Below are positions 30,078 to 45,645 of a stretch of 64,000 bases of DNA, piece by piece. The stretch comes from Liopterus haemorrhoidalis (lineage: Eukaryota; Arthropoda; Insecta; Coleoptera; Dytiscidae). The stretch covers positions 57,507,381 through 57,571,380 of the forward strand of contig OZ020611.1 of the NCBI GenBank assembly GCA_963971575.1, given 5' to 3'. The number at the start of each line of letters is the position of its first letter. The stretch's first letter is position 1. Both the position numbers and the translations under genes were made by a program. The notes under the pieces were generated by a model. The model made no database searches and was not told the origin of the DNA. It was given only the letters and a program-made list of their open reading frames with translations.

Positions 30078-30484
30078 CAGTCTGTTTCAAACGCTTAGGC
30101 GGAACTAAATGAGAATTTCGTTCTTTTAGGTTGTCACGATAAGGGACCTTGCTTGGGTTATTTCATTTTTCACGTTGCAATGTCAAAATTTAAAATTACA
30201 ACAATGAAACCATAGAAACGAAAGACCTATGTCAAAATTAAATTATTTTTTTAATATATTTTAATGACAAAAAAATTAATAAATGGGAAATTTGTATTAA
30301 GAATGACACAAAATATCAAAATATAAAGAAAATGACAATTTAAAATGATATTAACGTTAGCAAAAAATGTGTATTGTAAGTATGATTTACAAAGCTTAAA
30401 CAAAACGGTCGAAAAGCACGATTTAAACGATGAAAGTAACTAGATTGCAAAATTTAGTTCCGCTTAACCGTTTGGAACAGACTG
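30078..30484. mobile_element. MITE family 'CAGTCTGTTCCAAACG', copy B (407 bp)
   Basis: Ends cagtctgtttcaaacgctta and ..aaccgtttggaacagactg, flanked by TA. Nearly collinear with copy A at 14865-15269 throughout. Confidence 0.85.
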
Positions 30485-31140
30485 TATATATTTCCAATGT
30501 ACGACACTGAACATCTGTCAACTTGGACTAAAAACAATATTTTTACAGTGTAATAGGGATGAACGTAACGTAAATGATAAGTGAGATATTTCAATTTCAA
30601 ATAGAACACAATATAAACGAATTTTTGACTACTTTTTTGCATATATTTTTGATGTTTCATCTTCCAAATATCTTTTATCATCATATGGTGATAATGATAT
30701 TTAATTCGATATTCAGCCTTTTAAAAATACAAAATATCAGCTTTATTTCAGCTAATTTTTCATCAATTTTGCTTAGTTTTCATGACCTTTCAAATTTCCT
30801 GCTAAATATTTTTTATTTGTCTAATATTTTCCCCGGTCCTTTTATTTTATTTTATTTCAACTTTTTTTAAAATTAAAAAATATTAAAAGATTTCAGCTAC
30901 GTTTAACTTAATTTCAACCTCTTTTGAAAATCATTAGAATTTTTAAAAAATCTCAGTAATTTAGCCCTTCTTTTAATATAAAAAAATCAGCTGTGGCCAC
31001 CACAGGACCGACCGCCATCATAAAGAACTTATATAAATTACATTCTAGCAGCAGAGTAGAAATAACTTGGCCTAATATTTTCTAACAGAGATATTATTTA
31101 TCATGATCATGGAAACGTTACATATAAGTATGAAAAAATT

Positions 31141-32774
31141 GAGACTAATCGTCGTATACTTGGACACTTATAAGCAAAAGAGAATAAGCAAAGAACGATA
31201 TAAATTCAGCTAAAAGTGTCGACGAAAGGAAAGATGCACAAGCCAGATATAGTGCTCTCGATAAAAGAGTAAAAAGAGAAATAAGGGATGACAAACGTCT
31301 GTGTACGAATACATTAGCTCAACAAGCAGAAAACGTGGCAACCTCTAGTAACATGAAGGACCTTTATGACATTACGCGGAGGATTGCCAATACCGTTTAA
31401 TACAAGAATATGCTTGTAAAAGACAAGAACGGTGTGCTATTGACTAATGTAGAAAAGCAAAGATGGAGAGAACATTTCTCAGAGATTCTAAACTTACAGC
31501 GTTGTAATTTAGAACCAACGATACAAACGGAAATATGTCCTCTTCCAATTCGAACCTCCCCGCCAACTAAGAGAGAAATTACTGTCGCCATCAAGAGTTT
31601 GAAGAACAACAAGGCTGCGGGCTGTGATAATATCACAGCTGAGGTACTTAAAACTTGTTTGCTGAGTGTCTCCATCCACTCTTCACCAAGGTGTGGGAAC
31701 AAGAGTCATTTCCTTCGGACTGGCAAGAAGGCATTGTGATTAAAATTGTCAAGAAAAGGTACCTGAACCCTTTATAACCATTACAGGTGTTAGACAAGGT
31801 TGTGTGATGTCACCGCTTCTTTTTTTGATAGTTTTAGACGCCGTGGCTAAACGATCAACAGCTAACAAACCCAGAGGAATCATTTGGAATCCGCTAACAC
31901 CAACAGTCAGACTGGAGTCACTGGATTTTGCAGACGATAAATATGAGTTGTCGCATAAGCATGGAGACATGCAGCAAAAACTGAATGACCTCACGATTGA
32001 ATCTGCAAAAGTTGGATTGAAAATTAATAGCTCCAAGACAAAAGACGATGCGGATAAATGCAGAAACCGATAGACCTTTACTGCTCGGTAACCATCAAAT
32101 CGAGCGTGTGGATGATTTCCAGTACTTGGGGAGTGTTGTGTCTGTGGACGTTGGCGCGGATTTAGATGTGGAAAGCAGAATACGCAAAGCGAGAGGCGCA
32201 TTTATCCAACTTAGCCGTGTATGGAATTCTGCGATCTACAGTACTTCCACGAAAACTACCATATTCAGGGCATGCGTGACGTTAGTTCTTCTGTACGGCT
32301 GCGAGACTTGGTTCGTAACAGAAGCTATCAAGAGAAGAGTGCGAGTATTTGTAAATCGATGTCTTCGAAGAATTCTTCGCATTTATTGGCCACGTAGAAT
32401 ATCAAACGTAGAATTGGAGGAAAGAACTGGTCAAATGGACATTAATTTGCAAATAAAAAGAAGAAAGTATGGTTGGTTAGGGCACACTCTTCGAAGGGCT
32501 CCTAGCGAAGTGTGTTGATATGCACTAGCATACAACCCTCAGGTCAGTAGGCGTAGAGGGCGACCCAAGAACACCTGGCGTCGCTCAACCCTGCTAGAAA
32601 TAAATGCATGGAGCTCTCAAAACCAAGACAAAAGACTTTAGAACAACATCACCGACTTGAAGCCTATGGCAGATAGACAAGTTAGATGGAGAAATTTTAT
32701 TGACAGCCTATGCTCTTTTTAGTGGCAGTCCAAAATCACCCGATGATAGACAAGGCTTGATGATGATGATGATG
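31141..32774 (+). mobile_element. LINE with (TGA)n tail, internally deleted, long target duplication
   Basis: The insertion lies between two ~36-bp direct repeats of the foldback arm (about 31105-31140 and 32775-32810), a long target-site duplication, and ends in tgatgatgatgatgat. The coding part has an RT fingers segment (REITVAIKSLKNNKAAGCDN, 31570), then after a deletion GVRQGCVMSPLLFLIVLDAV (31787) and LDFADDKYELS (31923), with the FADD catalytic pair. It continues into FQYLGSVVSVDVGADLDVES, LLYGCETW, RRILRIYWPRR and GRPKNTWRR. Frames are broken several times. It is the endonuclease-RT class of non-LTR elements with an RTE-like tail; the exact clade is not certain. Confidence 0.85.
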
Positions 32775-33095
32775 ATCATGGAAATGTTACATATAAATAT
32801 GAAAAAATTTCGAAAAATTTTACAGTAATTATTCGAAATTTTTCGTTTTATCAAAAAACGTCTCAAATAAAAGTTATTATTTATTGCTTTTATAGCAACT
32901 TTTGTTTAATAAAATTTTTCGAGATATTTTTCTGTTGTAAAATATTCGCAAAAATCTTAAAATCGATACGAGTAAACTCCCATTTTTAGTCAACCGATTT
33001 TTACCAAAAGTTGATCAATTTGTGCCATTGATGGCAGAAGCTTAAATATGAAGTTTCATAAATATCCTTTCAGCCGAATTTGCTCTGCACGTGTA

Positions 33096-33465
33096 CACGG
33101 ACAGACGGACAGACGGACAGACGGACAGACGGACAGACGGACAGACGGACAGACGGACAGACGGACAGACGGACAGACGGACAGACGGACAGACGGACAG
33201 ACGGACAGACGGACAGACGGACAGACGGACAGACGGACAGACGGACAGACGGACAGACGGACAGACGGACAGACGGACGGACGGACGGACGGACGGACGG
33301 ACGGACGGACGGACGGACGGACAGACGGACAGACGGACAGACGGACAGACGGACAGACGGACAGACGGACAGACGGACAGACGGACAGACGGACAGACGG
33401 ACAGACGGACAGACAGACGGACAGACGGACAGACAGACAGACGGACAGACAGACCGACAGACATC
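33096..33465. repeat. 8-bp minisatellite (GGACAGAC)n with a GGAC core
   Basis: More than 40 units of ggacagac run from 33096, interrupted by a pure ggac tetranucleotide block at about 33273-33320, and turn into a degenerate cagacaga form at the inner end. It lies in the left arm of the foldback. Every frame reads as a TDRR / QTDRRTDG-type repeat, so the ORFs here are spurious. Confidence 0.95.
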
Positions 33466-33789
33466 ATGCTAAAAATAGTCAAAACGTTATGTAGGGACCT
33501 CAATTCCATTGAAATCTCGAAACGTCAAAATTGGTATGATCACAATACCTCCCTTATATATGTTGACGGTCGGTAAAAAAGTATATTTTAGAAAAAGTTG
33601 ATCATCGTCACTTGATCCACTCGCTCCATTCAACCTCACATATGAAATTTGTCATTTGAAATATTTTTACCGACCGTCAACATATATAAGGGAGGTATTG
33701 TGATCATACCGATTTTGACATTTCGAGATTTCGATGGATCTCCACGAATTGAGGTCCCTACATAACGTTTTGACTATTTTTAGCATGAT

Positions 33790-34232
<443 letters not shown>

Positions 34233-34713
34233 TCTGTGTACAAGTGCAGAGCAAATTAGGCTGAAAGGATTTTTATGAAACTGCATATTTAAGCTTTTGA
34301 CATCAATGACACGAGTTGATCAACTTTTGGTAAAAATCGGTTGAGTAGAAATGGGAGTTTACTCGTGTCGATTTTAAGATTTTTGCGAATATTTAGCAAC
34401 AGAAAAATATTTCGAAAAAATTTATTAAACAAAAGTTGCTATAAATGCAATAACTAATAACTTTTATTTGAGACATTTTTTGATAAAACGAAAAATTTCG
34501 ACAACATTTTTGTAAAATTTTTTAAAATAAATAATTTGTAAATTATTAGTCTAAATTTTTTCATACTTATATGTAACGTTTCCATGGTCATGATAAATAA
34601 TATCTCTGTTAGAAAATATTAGGCCAAGTTATTTCTACTCTGCTGCTAGAATGTATTTTATACAAGTACTTTACGATGGCGGTCGGTCCTGTGGTGGCCA
34701 CAGCTGATTTTTT

Positions 34714-35201
34714 CTTTAGTTGAGTAAATGCCAACTACATATGCAGTGCGTCAAAAAGTCTCAGATCCCTCCATAAAATCGCAGATAAAAGTCCTTGTAA
34801 AAAATCCAAAAACATGTCAACGCATATTTTACTTCTTGGTACTTTTATAAGACTATTTCATTTTCTTTAAGCTTATGCAAAAAAAAAGAAAATCTTGTTT
34901 CATACGTCAGAAAAAAGAGACATGTTGGAGTGAAGAATAGACACATACCCGACTGAAAAAGAACTGTATGTCTAACAGCGTGTTGTGTAGGTGTATCTTA
35001 AAAACCAATTCTTTCTAATAAAAACTATTGATTTTTGTAAGTAGTGTAACTAGCGCGGAATGCCATATATTCCGCACGAAAATGAAGTTTTAAACGAGCC
35101 GCAGGCGAGAGAATATGTATTCTGCGCCTGTTGCTCACTATGCTTTTCCGATAAACATTTTTCAATAAATAAATAATCAAGAAAATGCAATATAAATATG
35201 G
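34714..35201. other. spacer, nothing recognised
   Basis: The sequence from 34745 (gcgtcaaaaagtctcagatc) looks like old repeat DNA. No ORF or boundary could be supported. Confidence 0.35.
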
Positions 35202-35357
35202 TTAACAAACATTATTGCGCGCGCAGCCAGTATGGGAATAAAAATTTTCGGAAACTGCACATGCGTATTGCTGCGAATTTATTCTTATCCGCATAATGCA
35301 CATGCGCATTGGGGTGCATTTATCATTCCCGCATCACCTGCGCGCGCATTAGTGTAA
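35202..35357. mobile_element. small TIR element with GC-rich ends
   Basis: attattgcgcgcgcag on the left and ctgcgcgcgcattag on the right are inverted repeats extending inward through a gggaat motif on each side. Internal imperfect mirror copies of tgcacatgcg also occur. Confidence 0.6.
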
Positions 35358-35588
35358 CATGCGAAATTAAGCTAATTTCCTATCAACTAACAGTATCGAA
35401 ATGAGACAGTTCCATAGTAGTCGTAGGAAAACCATTTTGTCCTATCAAGACAATTAGAAAACAAAAGAGGACGTTTTCATTAGATTGGCTTGAGCTAAGA
35501 ATAAGCACCTACCAGACTGCGCATGCGTCACACACGTTATTGGTTCAATGTATTTTATTCTGAATTTTAGAGGCACTGAAAATTTCCA

Positions 35589-35968
35589 ATTACGTAAAGG
35601 CGACTGCAAGAGTTCATATACACAAAACTTCTACAAGGTCAAGATCGGAAATCCCTTTGTAAAATGTTTAATATCTATTATTGTTTTCCTAATTCTGCTA
35701 AACCTACCCTAATTTCCTAAATTGATCTTATTTACTAGAGTTTATTACACTAATTTTAATGGGCTAAGTTTGGGGGAAAATAAAGTATTGTATACCAAAA
35801 AACTAGGTAATTAGGTTAGGAAATTAGCTTAGTTAGTAAAAATCTAGGCCAGCAGAATTAGGAAAATAAGGAAAACGATAATAGATAATAAATATTTTAC
35901 CAAGGGATTGCCGATCTTGACCTTGCATAAGTTTTGTGTATATGAACTTTTGCAAGGCTACAATTACG
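35589..35968. mobile_element. foldback MITE with ~120-bp arms
   Basis: Left arm gttcatatacacaaaacttc..ggtcaagatcgg..aatccctt and the right arm (reverse complement, to about 35968) match over roughly 120 bp with few differences. The loop is about 130 bp. Outer ends contain tacgtaa / attacg. Confidence 0.8.
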
Positions 35969-36162
35969 GGGCTCTTCTTCTGGCCCTAATGTTAAACGAA
36001 TGATTTGCCCTTCCGAGTTGTAGTCTCGTAGGTCTCCCAAAGGTATTGTAGTAGAAATGTTTCCCTTTTAGACCAGGAGGCAGCGTTGCAAGTGACCTGG
36101 TCATTTCATCCCGATTGATTCCTATTGGAAATTATTCCTTTCGGATAGTAAGTTGATGATCT

Positions 36163-37505
36163 AAGCGTCATCTGCGTTGGTAATGGCGGGGCTGGTCGTG
36201 AGAAAAGGTACACCTTGTGAAAAAAAAAATCGAAAAGTCATTTCAAGCTACCTGAAAATTTTTACAGATATTGTTTAAGTGATAATAATAATAAAAAAAA
36301 AAGTCAGCTGCGCGCCTAGTGGGGGATTATACGTCAGTCGCTTGTATAAACCTGTCATAAAAAAGAAAAATGATGTATAGTAATTTCAAATTGAATGAAA
36401 CTTATACATCGAACTTATTATATAATTAGAATAATAAAAACAACAATCAGCTGTTTGCACGATGGGGGTAAGACCGGCAGCTGAGGGATTATAGTTGCTG
36501 AGCGGGCATTTAGCCTAAGCATTTTATAATGTAATCAATGATGTGACTAAAGATCTTTACCCCGTTATGTCGGCAGCTGACGATCATTTTTATTTAATAT
36601 AATATGTAAACAATTAATTATAAAAATTGCAAGTCGCCTAATATCAATTCAAGTTAAAGTTCGTAGTTTTAATCTATTTTTTTTATTTTTATTTATATTT
36701 TTTTTTCGATCTATTTAATTTTTTAATTGAATACAGGGATATCTGGTAAATAATAATGAATCATTTAAAAGAAAAATATATTTTATATTTATTGGCGAAA
36801 TATATTTTCAATAATTACTTCAATAAGTATTCTACATCTTCAGTGGAATCTACCCTTCAAATTCCCCAAGGTTACGAATTTGACCTACGCAAAAATGTTA
36901 TAGAAAAATATATTTTTAAAATTGTTTACATTTCAGCTTTGGTGTATATTACGCCACATTAAAATTTACATGACCTAAAATACAGGTGATACGGTGTCAC
37001 GATATAATATATATATATAAACAATGAAATTATAGCTAAATTAATTTCAAGTCACTTGGAATTTTTATAATGTATAGTTTACGTATTACATTAAATAAAA
37101 ATGCTGCCGACAGAACGGGGTAATGATCGTCAGTACCATTACTGATTACATTATAAAATGCTTAGTCTTAATGCCTGCTCAGAAATTATAATCCCTCAGC
37201 TGACGGTCTTACTAACATTTTGCAAACAGCTGATTGTTGTTTTTATTATTCTAATTATATAATAAGTTCGATGTATGTTTCATTGAATTTGAAATAACTT
37301 CATTATCATTTTTTTTTATAACAAGTTTATACAAGCGACTGCCGTATAATCATACTACGCACGCAGCTGATTATTATTATTATTATTATTATTATTATCA
37401 CATAAACGATAACTGTGCAAATTTTCAAGTGGCTTGAAAAGTGCTTTTGACATGATGTACATTTTCTCACGACCAGCCCCACCACGATTCTGGCGGCTGA
37501 CGCTT
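36163..37505. mobile_element. 1.3-kb foldback element, arms ~450 bp
   Basis: aagcgtca at 36163 and tgacgctt to 37505 are the outer ends. The arms share ggggctggtcgtgag, an (AAT)n run, ataagttcgatgta and aacaatcagctgttt as inverted copies. The unique centre (about 36620-37080) is AT-rich with no gene. A Harbinger element begins 14 bp after the right end. Confidence 0.82.
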
Positions 37506-37518
37506 GTTTCGATTATTA

Positions 37519-38375
37519 AGGTGCATCCCCACTATGCCGCTGTTTGCCAGTTGGCAAAGCCAGTGGCTGTAAAAACGTCCACATCTGTGTTGGCATTTAG
37601 TTCAGTCGCACAATCTTCACCGAGGAGGATTTACTAATTGCTTCAGCTGCTGTTATCATATTTGACAGTGAAGAAAAATACGTAAACGGCGCAAACGACG
37701 GTTTTGGGTACGTCCAAGTCTTCAAAGTAGACCACGATATGGAGCTCGTGACTTAATGAAGGATTTAGTATTGGACGATGTGGACGAATTGAATCTCGAG
37801 TACAGAGGATGTGGTTTCAAAAACTTTTTTCGAATGAGAAGTAGCAATTTTGAAGTTCTTCTAAATTTGGTTGCACCAAATATCAAGAAGGAAGATACGT
37901 CATTCAGAAGAGCTATTCCTGCCCATGAACGTCTAGCGGTTACTTGGCGATTCCTGGCGACAGAAGATTCCTACCATTCGTTAAGTTACATGTTTAAGAT
38001 TTCAAAGCAAACCTTTAAACGATATAGTCTTTTTTTATAGTCCTTTAAACGACAGTTCCACAAAACAGGACGATCCCGGTATAAATCGATCAAATTAAGC
38101 ACTTTTTCGTCTGTCCACTGCATCTATACACAACGTGGCTCATCGGCGTCTGAATCACAACCTGAATTTAAGCCTAAAGCCGCGTGATGCCAGTGGTTGG
38201 CACGTCCCCATTCTCCGTTCTTATCGGCTTTCTTTGAATGAGACCGACACTCGAGCAATTCTTGTTGGCATGCCGCTGGCACGATGGCATGTGCCAACGG
38301 TCACGTCTACATTATTTCTGGCATTGCCAAATGGCCTTGCCAACTGGCAAACTGCGGCATAGTGTGGACACCGCT
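37519..38375 (+). mobile_element. PIF/Harbinger deletion derivative with TTA duplication
   Basis: Terminal repeats aggtgcatccccactatgcc and, from the right end inward, agcggtgtccacactatgcc are flanked by TTA at 37516-37518 and 38376-38378. Subterminal sequence tgtttgccagttggcaa is shared by both sides and is itself palindromic (ttgccagttggcaa). The element is 857 bp and encodes only the N-terminal third of a transposase. Confidence 0.92.
37620..38040 (+). pseudogene. Harbinger transposase, N-terminal fragment
   Basis: After one frameshift the reading is IASAAVIIFDSEEKYV, RRFWVRPSLQSRPRYGARDL and then the open frame from 37756: MKDLVLDDVDELNLEYRGCG, FFRMRSSNFEVLLNLVAPNI, AIPAHERLAVTWRFLATEDS-YHSLSYMFKISKQT. 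These are the conserved N-terminal helix-turn-helix motifs of Harbinger nucleases (RRFWV..RG..NF.RM....F..LL.LV.P.I, I...ERLA.TLRFLATGDSY.SL...F.IS..T). The DDE nuclease domain is absent. Confidence 0.9.
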
Positions 38376-38378
38376 TTA

Positions 38379-39314
38379 GCCATTCTGATAATTACGCAAT
38401 TCCAGACGTTGATTTCCAGGAAAACAACGTTAGTGAAGGAAAACTTTTCCTTACTAATTGATAATGCAAATTGAGTATAATGCTCATTGTCATAAAAGAA
38501 GTTACATGGGAATGTGTTGTCCATTTCAAGTTTTCTTTTATATCTCCACATTTGATATGATTTACAATTTTGTAGGAGGTTTTTGTATGAAAATAATAAA
38601 GTTATCACTGTTTTGATAACTTGTTTGTTCGGTTTAAAAATATTCGCTCCTAACATGGTTATAAAATCTTAACCAATGTTTATTTGTTTATTTCTAATAG
38701 CGTATTCGATTGGATGCTCTACTATGCACTAAGGTCACTCGGCGAGCAAGTATTCGGCGAGTTCGTTTTCGATTGGCCGAGCAGTCACTCTAGAGTTGTT
38801 AAAATTTCGTATTCGATTGGGAAGGTCACAGCTCTGAGTGACCTACGACAATCTACGAGCACTCTTTCTTGCTGTGGCTAGAGAGTCAGAGCAGCGTCGA
38901 GCAATAAGTAGCGTAGCGGTATTTCAAAGCTAGTATGTTTATTAGAACTAATTGAAAAGTAGTGATGTATCTTTTTGTATAATAAATCAAATTAGGAAAT
39001 TAAAAACAAAAAACTGACACTGAGTGAGAAGACAGAAGATCAGCGGATTTGCTACTCCTGTGCTCGCGTAATCCCGTATAAAGTATAAATCCAGATATTA
39101 ACGCTCTTCGTTCATAGATGACAGCACCAGCCCAATTGTGGATAAATCTATGAATTGTGGTATAAATAATCTTGTCAAATAATTATGTCTTATTTTATTA
39201 TTAGTTTATTTGATGTTACTTGAAAACAAAAATATTTAATACTTTATTAAACACATTATCAAAAATTCATTTCTCAAATTATATGAAGTAAAGTCCATAT
39301 TCTGTTATGATATA
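38379..39314. other. spacer with three 'cgtattcgattgg' motifs
   Basis: No gene recognised. Between 38700 and 38880 the motif cgtattcgattgg or close variants occurs three times together with gagcagtcac/gagtgacct segments, which suggests a small degenerate repeat. Confidence 0.4.
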
Positions 39315-42600
<3,286 letters not shown>

Positions 42601-42809
42601 TCACAATAAATATGAGATGACGTCAAATTTGGTTATTTTAAGTGCCAATGTCATAATGTGATTTAAGCAACATCAGACCATTACTCAGTTGGTACATCTT
42701 TTTACTAAATGTTGGTAACGTTTTTACACGTTGTCACGTTTAGATTGTACTGTCAGTCGTTTTTAAGTCAGGTTTGACATTTAAGTGTTGTTAAACTTTA
42801 TTTTCTTAG

Positions 42810-43303
42810 ATTTCCACTGCCCCCCACTGATGATCTATGTTACCTCCGTGATGATCTATGTTATTTTAAATTACAATATTTTAATTTTATCTTATCCTTA
42901 ACCTTACATTTTAATTTTGTGAATCTAATCTTATTCCAATCTTGTTATGTTTCTTTTATATTTATTTAATTTTAATTTTATTTGCATTTTTATTTTATTA
43001 CGTTTCAACTTATTATTTTATTTTATTTACTCTAATTTGTAATATTTTCAAGCTCGTTATGACATTCTTATATCAATTTTATTTTATGGTACCTACTATA
43101 ATTTGTGATACTTGAACAAGTGATTTACACTATTGTAACTTTCTATTTTATTTATCACTATTTTACAACTCAAGAGTAGATCAAATTTTAGAGCATTGTA
43201 AACCTATTGTATTTCATACTATTTTTAAATTATTTTAATCTATTTCATGTCAAAATGCTAATATAACTTGTTACTTAATATGTACCCCTAAAGGGTTTTA
43301 TGG

Positions 43304-43335
<32 letters not shown>

Positions 43336-43336
43336 A
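42810..43336 (+). mobile_element. LINE 3' UTR with (AAT)n tail
   Basis: T-rich 3'-UTR-like sequence ends with ccctaaagggttttatggct followed by gaataataataat..., the form of CR1/jockey-type 3' ends in insects. No ORF remains. Confidence 0.5.
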
Positions 43337-43376
43337 CTTTATTTTATATTAAATCATATATTATTGTAACAAAAAT

Positions 43377-43725
43377 GTTGAAAACTCTTAGTAGCCGCGC
43401 TCAAAGAATGGTTTTGTCTCTTATTAATTATTTTGAAAGAGAGCGAGATAATGCTGGACCTTTAATGGATTTGAAATGTCTGGAGATGTAAGTAAATATT
43501 AAATTTTGTTTATATCTATGGTCTTTTCACTTGATTATTTTTATACAAATAATTGTTAATTAACTTTTTAGAGAGTTGCTGCTGCATTAGATGTCAGCAT
43601 TTCTAAAGTGAATAAAATCGCTGCACAACATTCGAGAGGTGAAGTTGTCAGTAGCTCGAAAAAGAAACAAATACGTACTAAATCTGTTGTAGAATTAAAC
43701 TATTTTACAACAGTTGGGATACGTA
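43377..43725 (+). pseudogene. DDE transposase N-terminus in two exons
   Basis: Exon-like part 1 (43377-43491) reads MLKTLSSRAQRMVLSLINYF-ERERDNAGPLMDLKCLE, with donor AT|GTAAGT. After a 78-bp intron ending ..ctttttag, part 2 reads VAAALDVSISKVNKIAAQHS-RGEVVSSSKKKQIRTKSV. The layout, an 'FE.ERDNGGPL' segment then a helix-turn-helix 'VA.A.G.S..TV..I', occurs at the start of IS630/Tc1-related transposase genes common in insects. The frame collapses after about 43725, so only the N-terminus is kept. Confidence 0.6.
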
Positions 43726-43759
43726 ATGTAAAGATGCTAAATTTCAACATTCTATGTTA

Positions 43760-44474
43760 AGCCGTTTGGCTACAATTTCTACCGTACAGCAGTGGCGGTC
43801 GGTGAAATATGTTTGGGTATGCAATTAGTATGATCGGACAAGCTCGTACTATATCGCTCAACAGCAGTATAGCAACGACAAAGCACGAGCGTGTGTATTC
43901 TTTGTACTTGCTTACCCAAAAATGAACATGAATGACCCTATAAGAGTTTTTTTTTTGTAGAGGTGTGACCACCGAACGACACGTGGGACTCAAAATATTA
44001 AAATGAACATTTAGTTTAAAAAAGGACTTCTAATTCCCAATACCGTCTTTAGTTGAATTTTTTATATGCGTGTTTGTCCTAATTATTCAAAGATTAACAA
44101 ATTTGTTACTAATTTACATAAGTATAATGTTATATTCAACAGTTTGTCAAATAGTTACGCGATTCGCTAATTTTGATTAAATTTAACAGTTTCCACACGC
44201 AACGTACCTACAAGAAATGAAATTTCGCCTTATCTATCATTAGGTAAATGGTTAATATGTTGCACAGCTGTATTTTATCATTAATCGATTCAAATATAGC
44301 ATATCTCCGCACGTAGGTATCGGAAAGTAGAACATTATACAACTGACCTACCACAACGAACCCAGGGCCGGATCGAGGCATATAAACGCCTCGGGCAGGA
44401 TATTTTTCCGGCGCCATCTTTGCCAATATATGTTTTTGAGAAAAGAAAAACAAACTTGACTGTTAAAAAAACTG
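43760..44474. other. old repeat fragments
   Basis: Two fragments resemble widespread insect repeat ends: cagtggcggtcggtgaaata at 43787 and ccagggccggatcgaggcat at 44363. No gene or complete element could be bounded. Confidence 0.35.
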
Positions 44475-44535
44475 TAGAGGAGAAGGTACTAATATGAGCC
44501 CTGCATTTAATATGGGCCCCCAAAGAAAATCTACT

Positions 44536-45067
44536 ATAGTCGGATTGCTGATAAGTGACTGTTCGTTGCTACAAGTATCGATATTCAATACTATATGCTT
44601 TCTCTGTCTATATCATTAAAATTATTTCATTCCCATAGTAACGTATAGTGATCCAAGTTGACAACTAACCTTCAAAATGATTTGAATAAAAAACAAAGCA
44701 TTAGAAAGAAACAGCATAATTCGTAGATATCTTTACTAATTAGAGCGCGAAAATACATTTACAGCAGTACTCAAACAAACAAAATTATTAATTTTAAGGT
44801 AATAATTATAAATAAGGAAAAATTTATACTCATACGTAAATTTTGGATTATAATTTGTTGTTTATTCCAGGAGATTTAAAATTAAAGTTTGTGAATTTAA
44901 TAATTGGCCGCAAGCCATATTTGAATCAATATTTATTACCAGACACTGACAGTTGAGACAAAAAACAAAAAACATTTTTAAAATCGCTGAATAATGGTAA
45001 CTAGATTATTATATGAGTGCACTACTTGATACATACATGTAACAGTCACCTATCAGCAATCCGACTA
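44536..45067. mobile_element. MITE inside the pogo-like element
   Basis: tagtcggattgctgata at the left and tatcagcaatccgacta at the right are exact inverted repeats. The following gtgactgtt is also shared. The 530-bp interior is AT-rich. Confidence 0.8.
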
Positions 45068-45439
45068 TAATATAGCTAACATTATCTTTCGGCAATAGCT
45101 TAAAAGACACCTACCTTTCGTTCAACAATTTTACAAATTTAGTGCAGTTGATTTCTTGTTCCGTTAGAAACGAATTACAGTAAATGTTTTTGCTTAATTT
45201 TTAATCTTTTATTAAGGTAAGTTATTATTATAAGAATGGGCAAGATTTTAATTCGATCTGCTTGTGATTTATACTTGAAGCTGTTGTATTGTGATCGAGG
45301 TATATTGTGTTACTAGGAGCTACTGCTTCACTTAATCTCAAAAAAGACAAACATTAATTTAGATTGTCATGTGCAATGTTGGAAATATGGGCTCCCCGCG
45401 AGGTCTAAATATGGGCCAGGGCATATTCACAATTTTGTC

Positions 45440-45645
45440 CACCTGACGACGACATGGACGTGGATGAAGTAAGATAACAAAGTCCGGATGGTGAAGATGC
45501 TGCTTGCATGTTTGGGACGGTTGTAATCTACAGGTTTATAGGGGTGAGCTTTGGGTGCGGTGCCTAATGTGCAATATGTGGCCACATGAACAATGAATGC
45601 TCCGGGACAGAAAAAGATTTATATGAATGTGATTTTTATCACTAA
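45440..45645 (+). pseudogene. pogo-like transposase C-terminal zinc finger, relic
   Basis: The plus strand reads PPDDDMDVDEV, then SPDGEDAACMFGT..GVSFGCGA and CAICGHMNNECSGTEKDLYE-CDF, interrupted by two stops. Spacing of Cys/His fits the PHD-like C-terminal finger of pogo/DDE_1 transposases (D..C..C......W..C..C..W.H..CAG....Y.CD.C). Confidence 0.55.

Noticed and set aside
30574..30870. 98-residue ORF rich in Phe/Ile
   Set aside because: T-rich low-complexity DNA, no family match, antisense equally open in parts. No splice or start context.
33042..33576. Long ORFs of TDRR/QTDG and SVRLSVCPS repeats on both strands
   Set aside because: They are translations of an 8-bp minisatellite, open in several frames on both strands. 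No protein is implied.
37434..37637. 67-residue ORF across the foldback/Harbinger border
   Set aside because: It spans the boundary of two unrelated mobile elements, so it cannot be an ancestral gene.
43757..43993. 78-residue minus-strand ORF
   Set aside because: It overlaps a repeat-end fragment (cagtggcggtcggtg) and shows no family signature.
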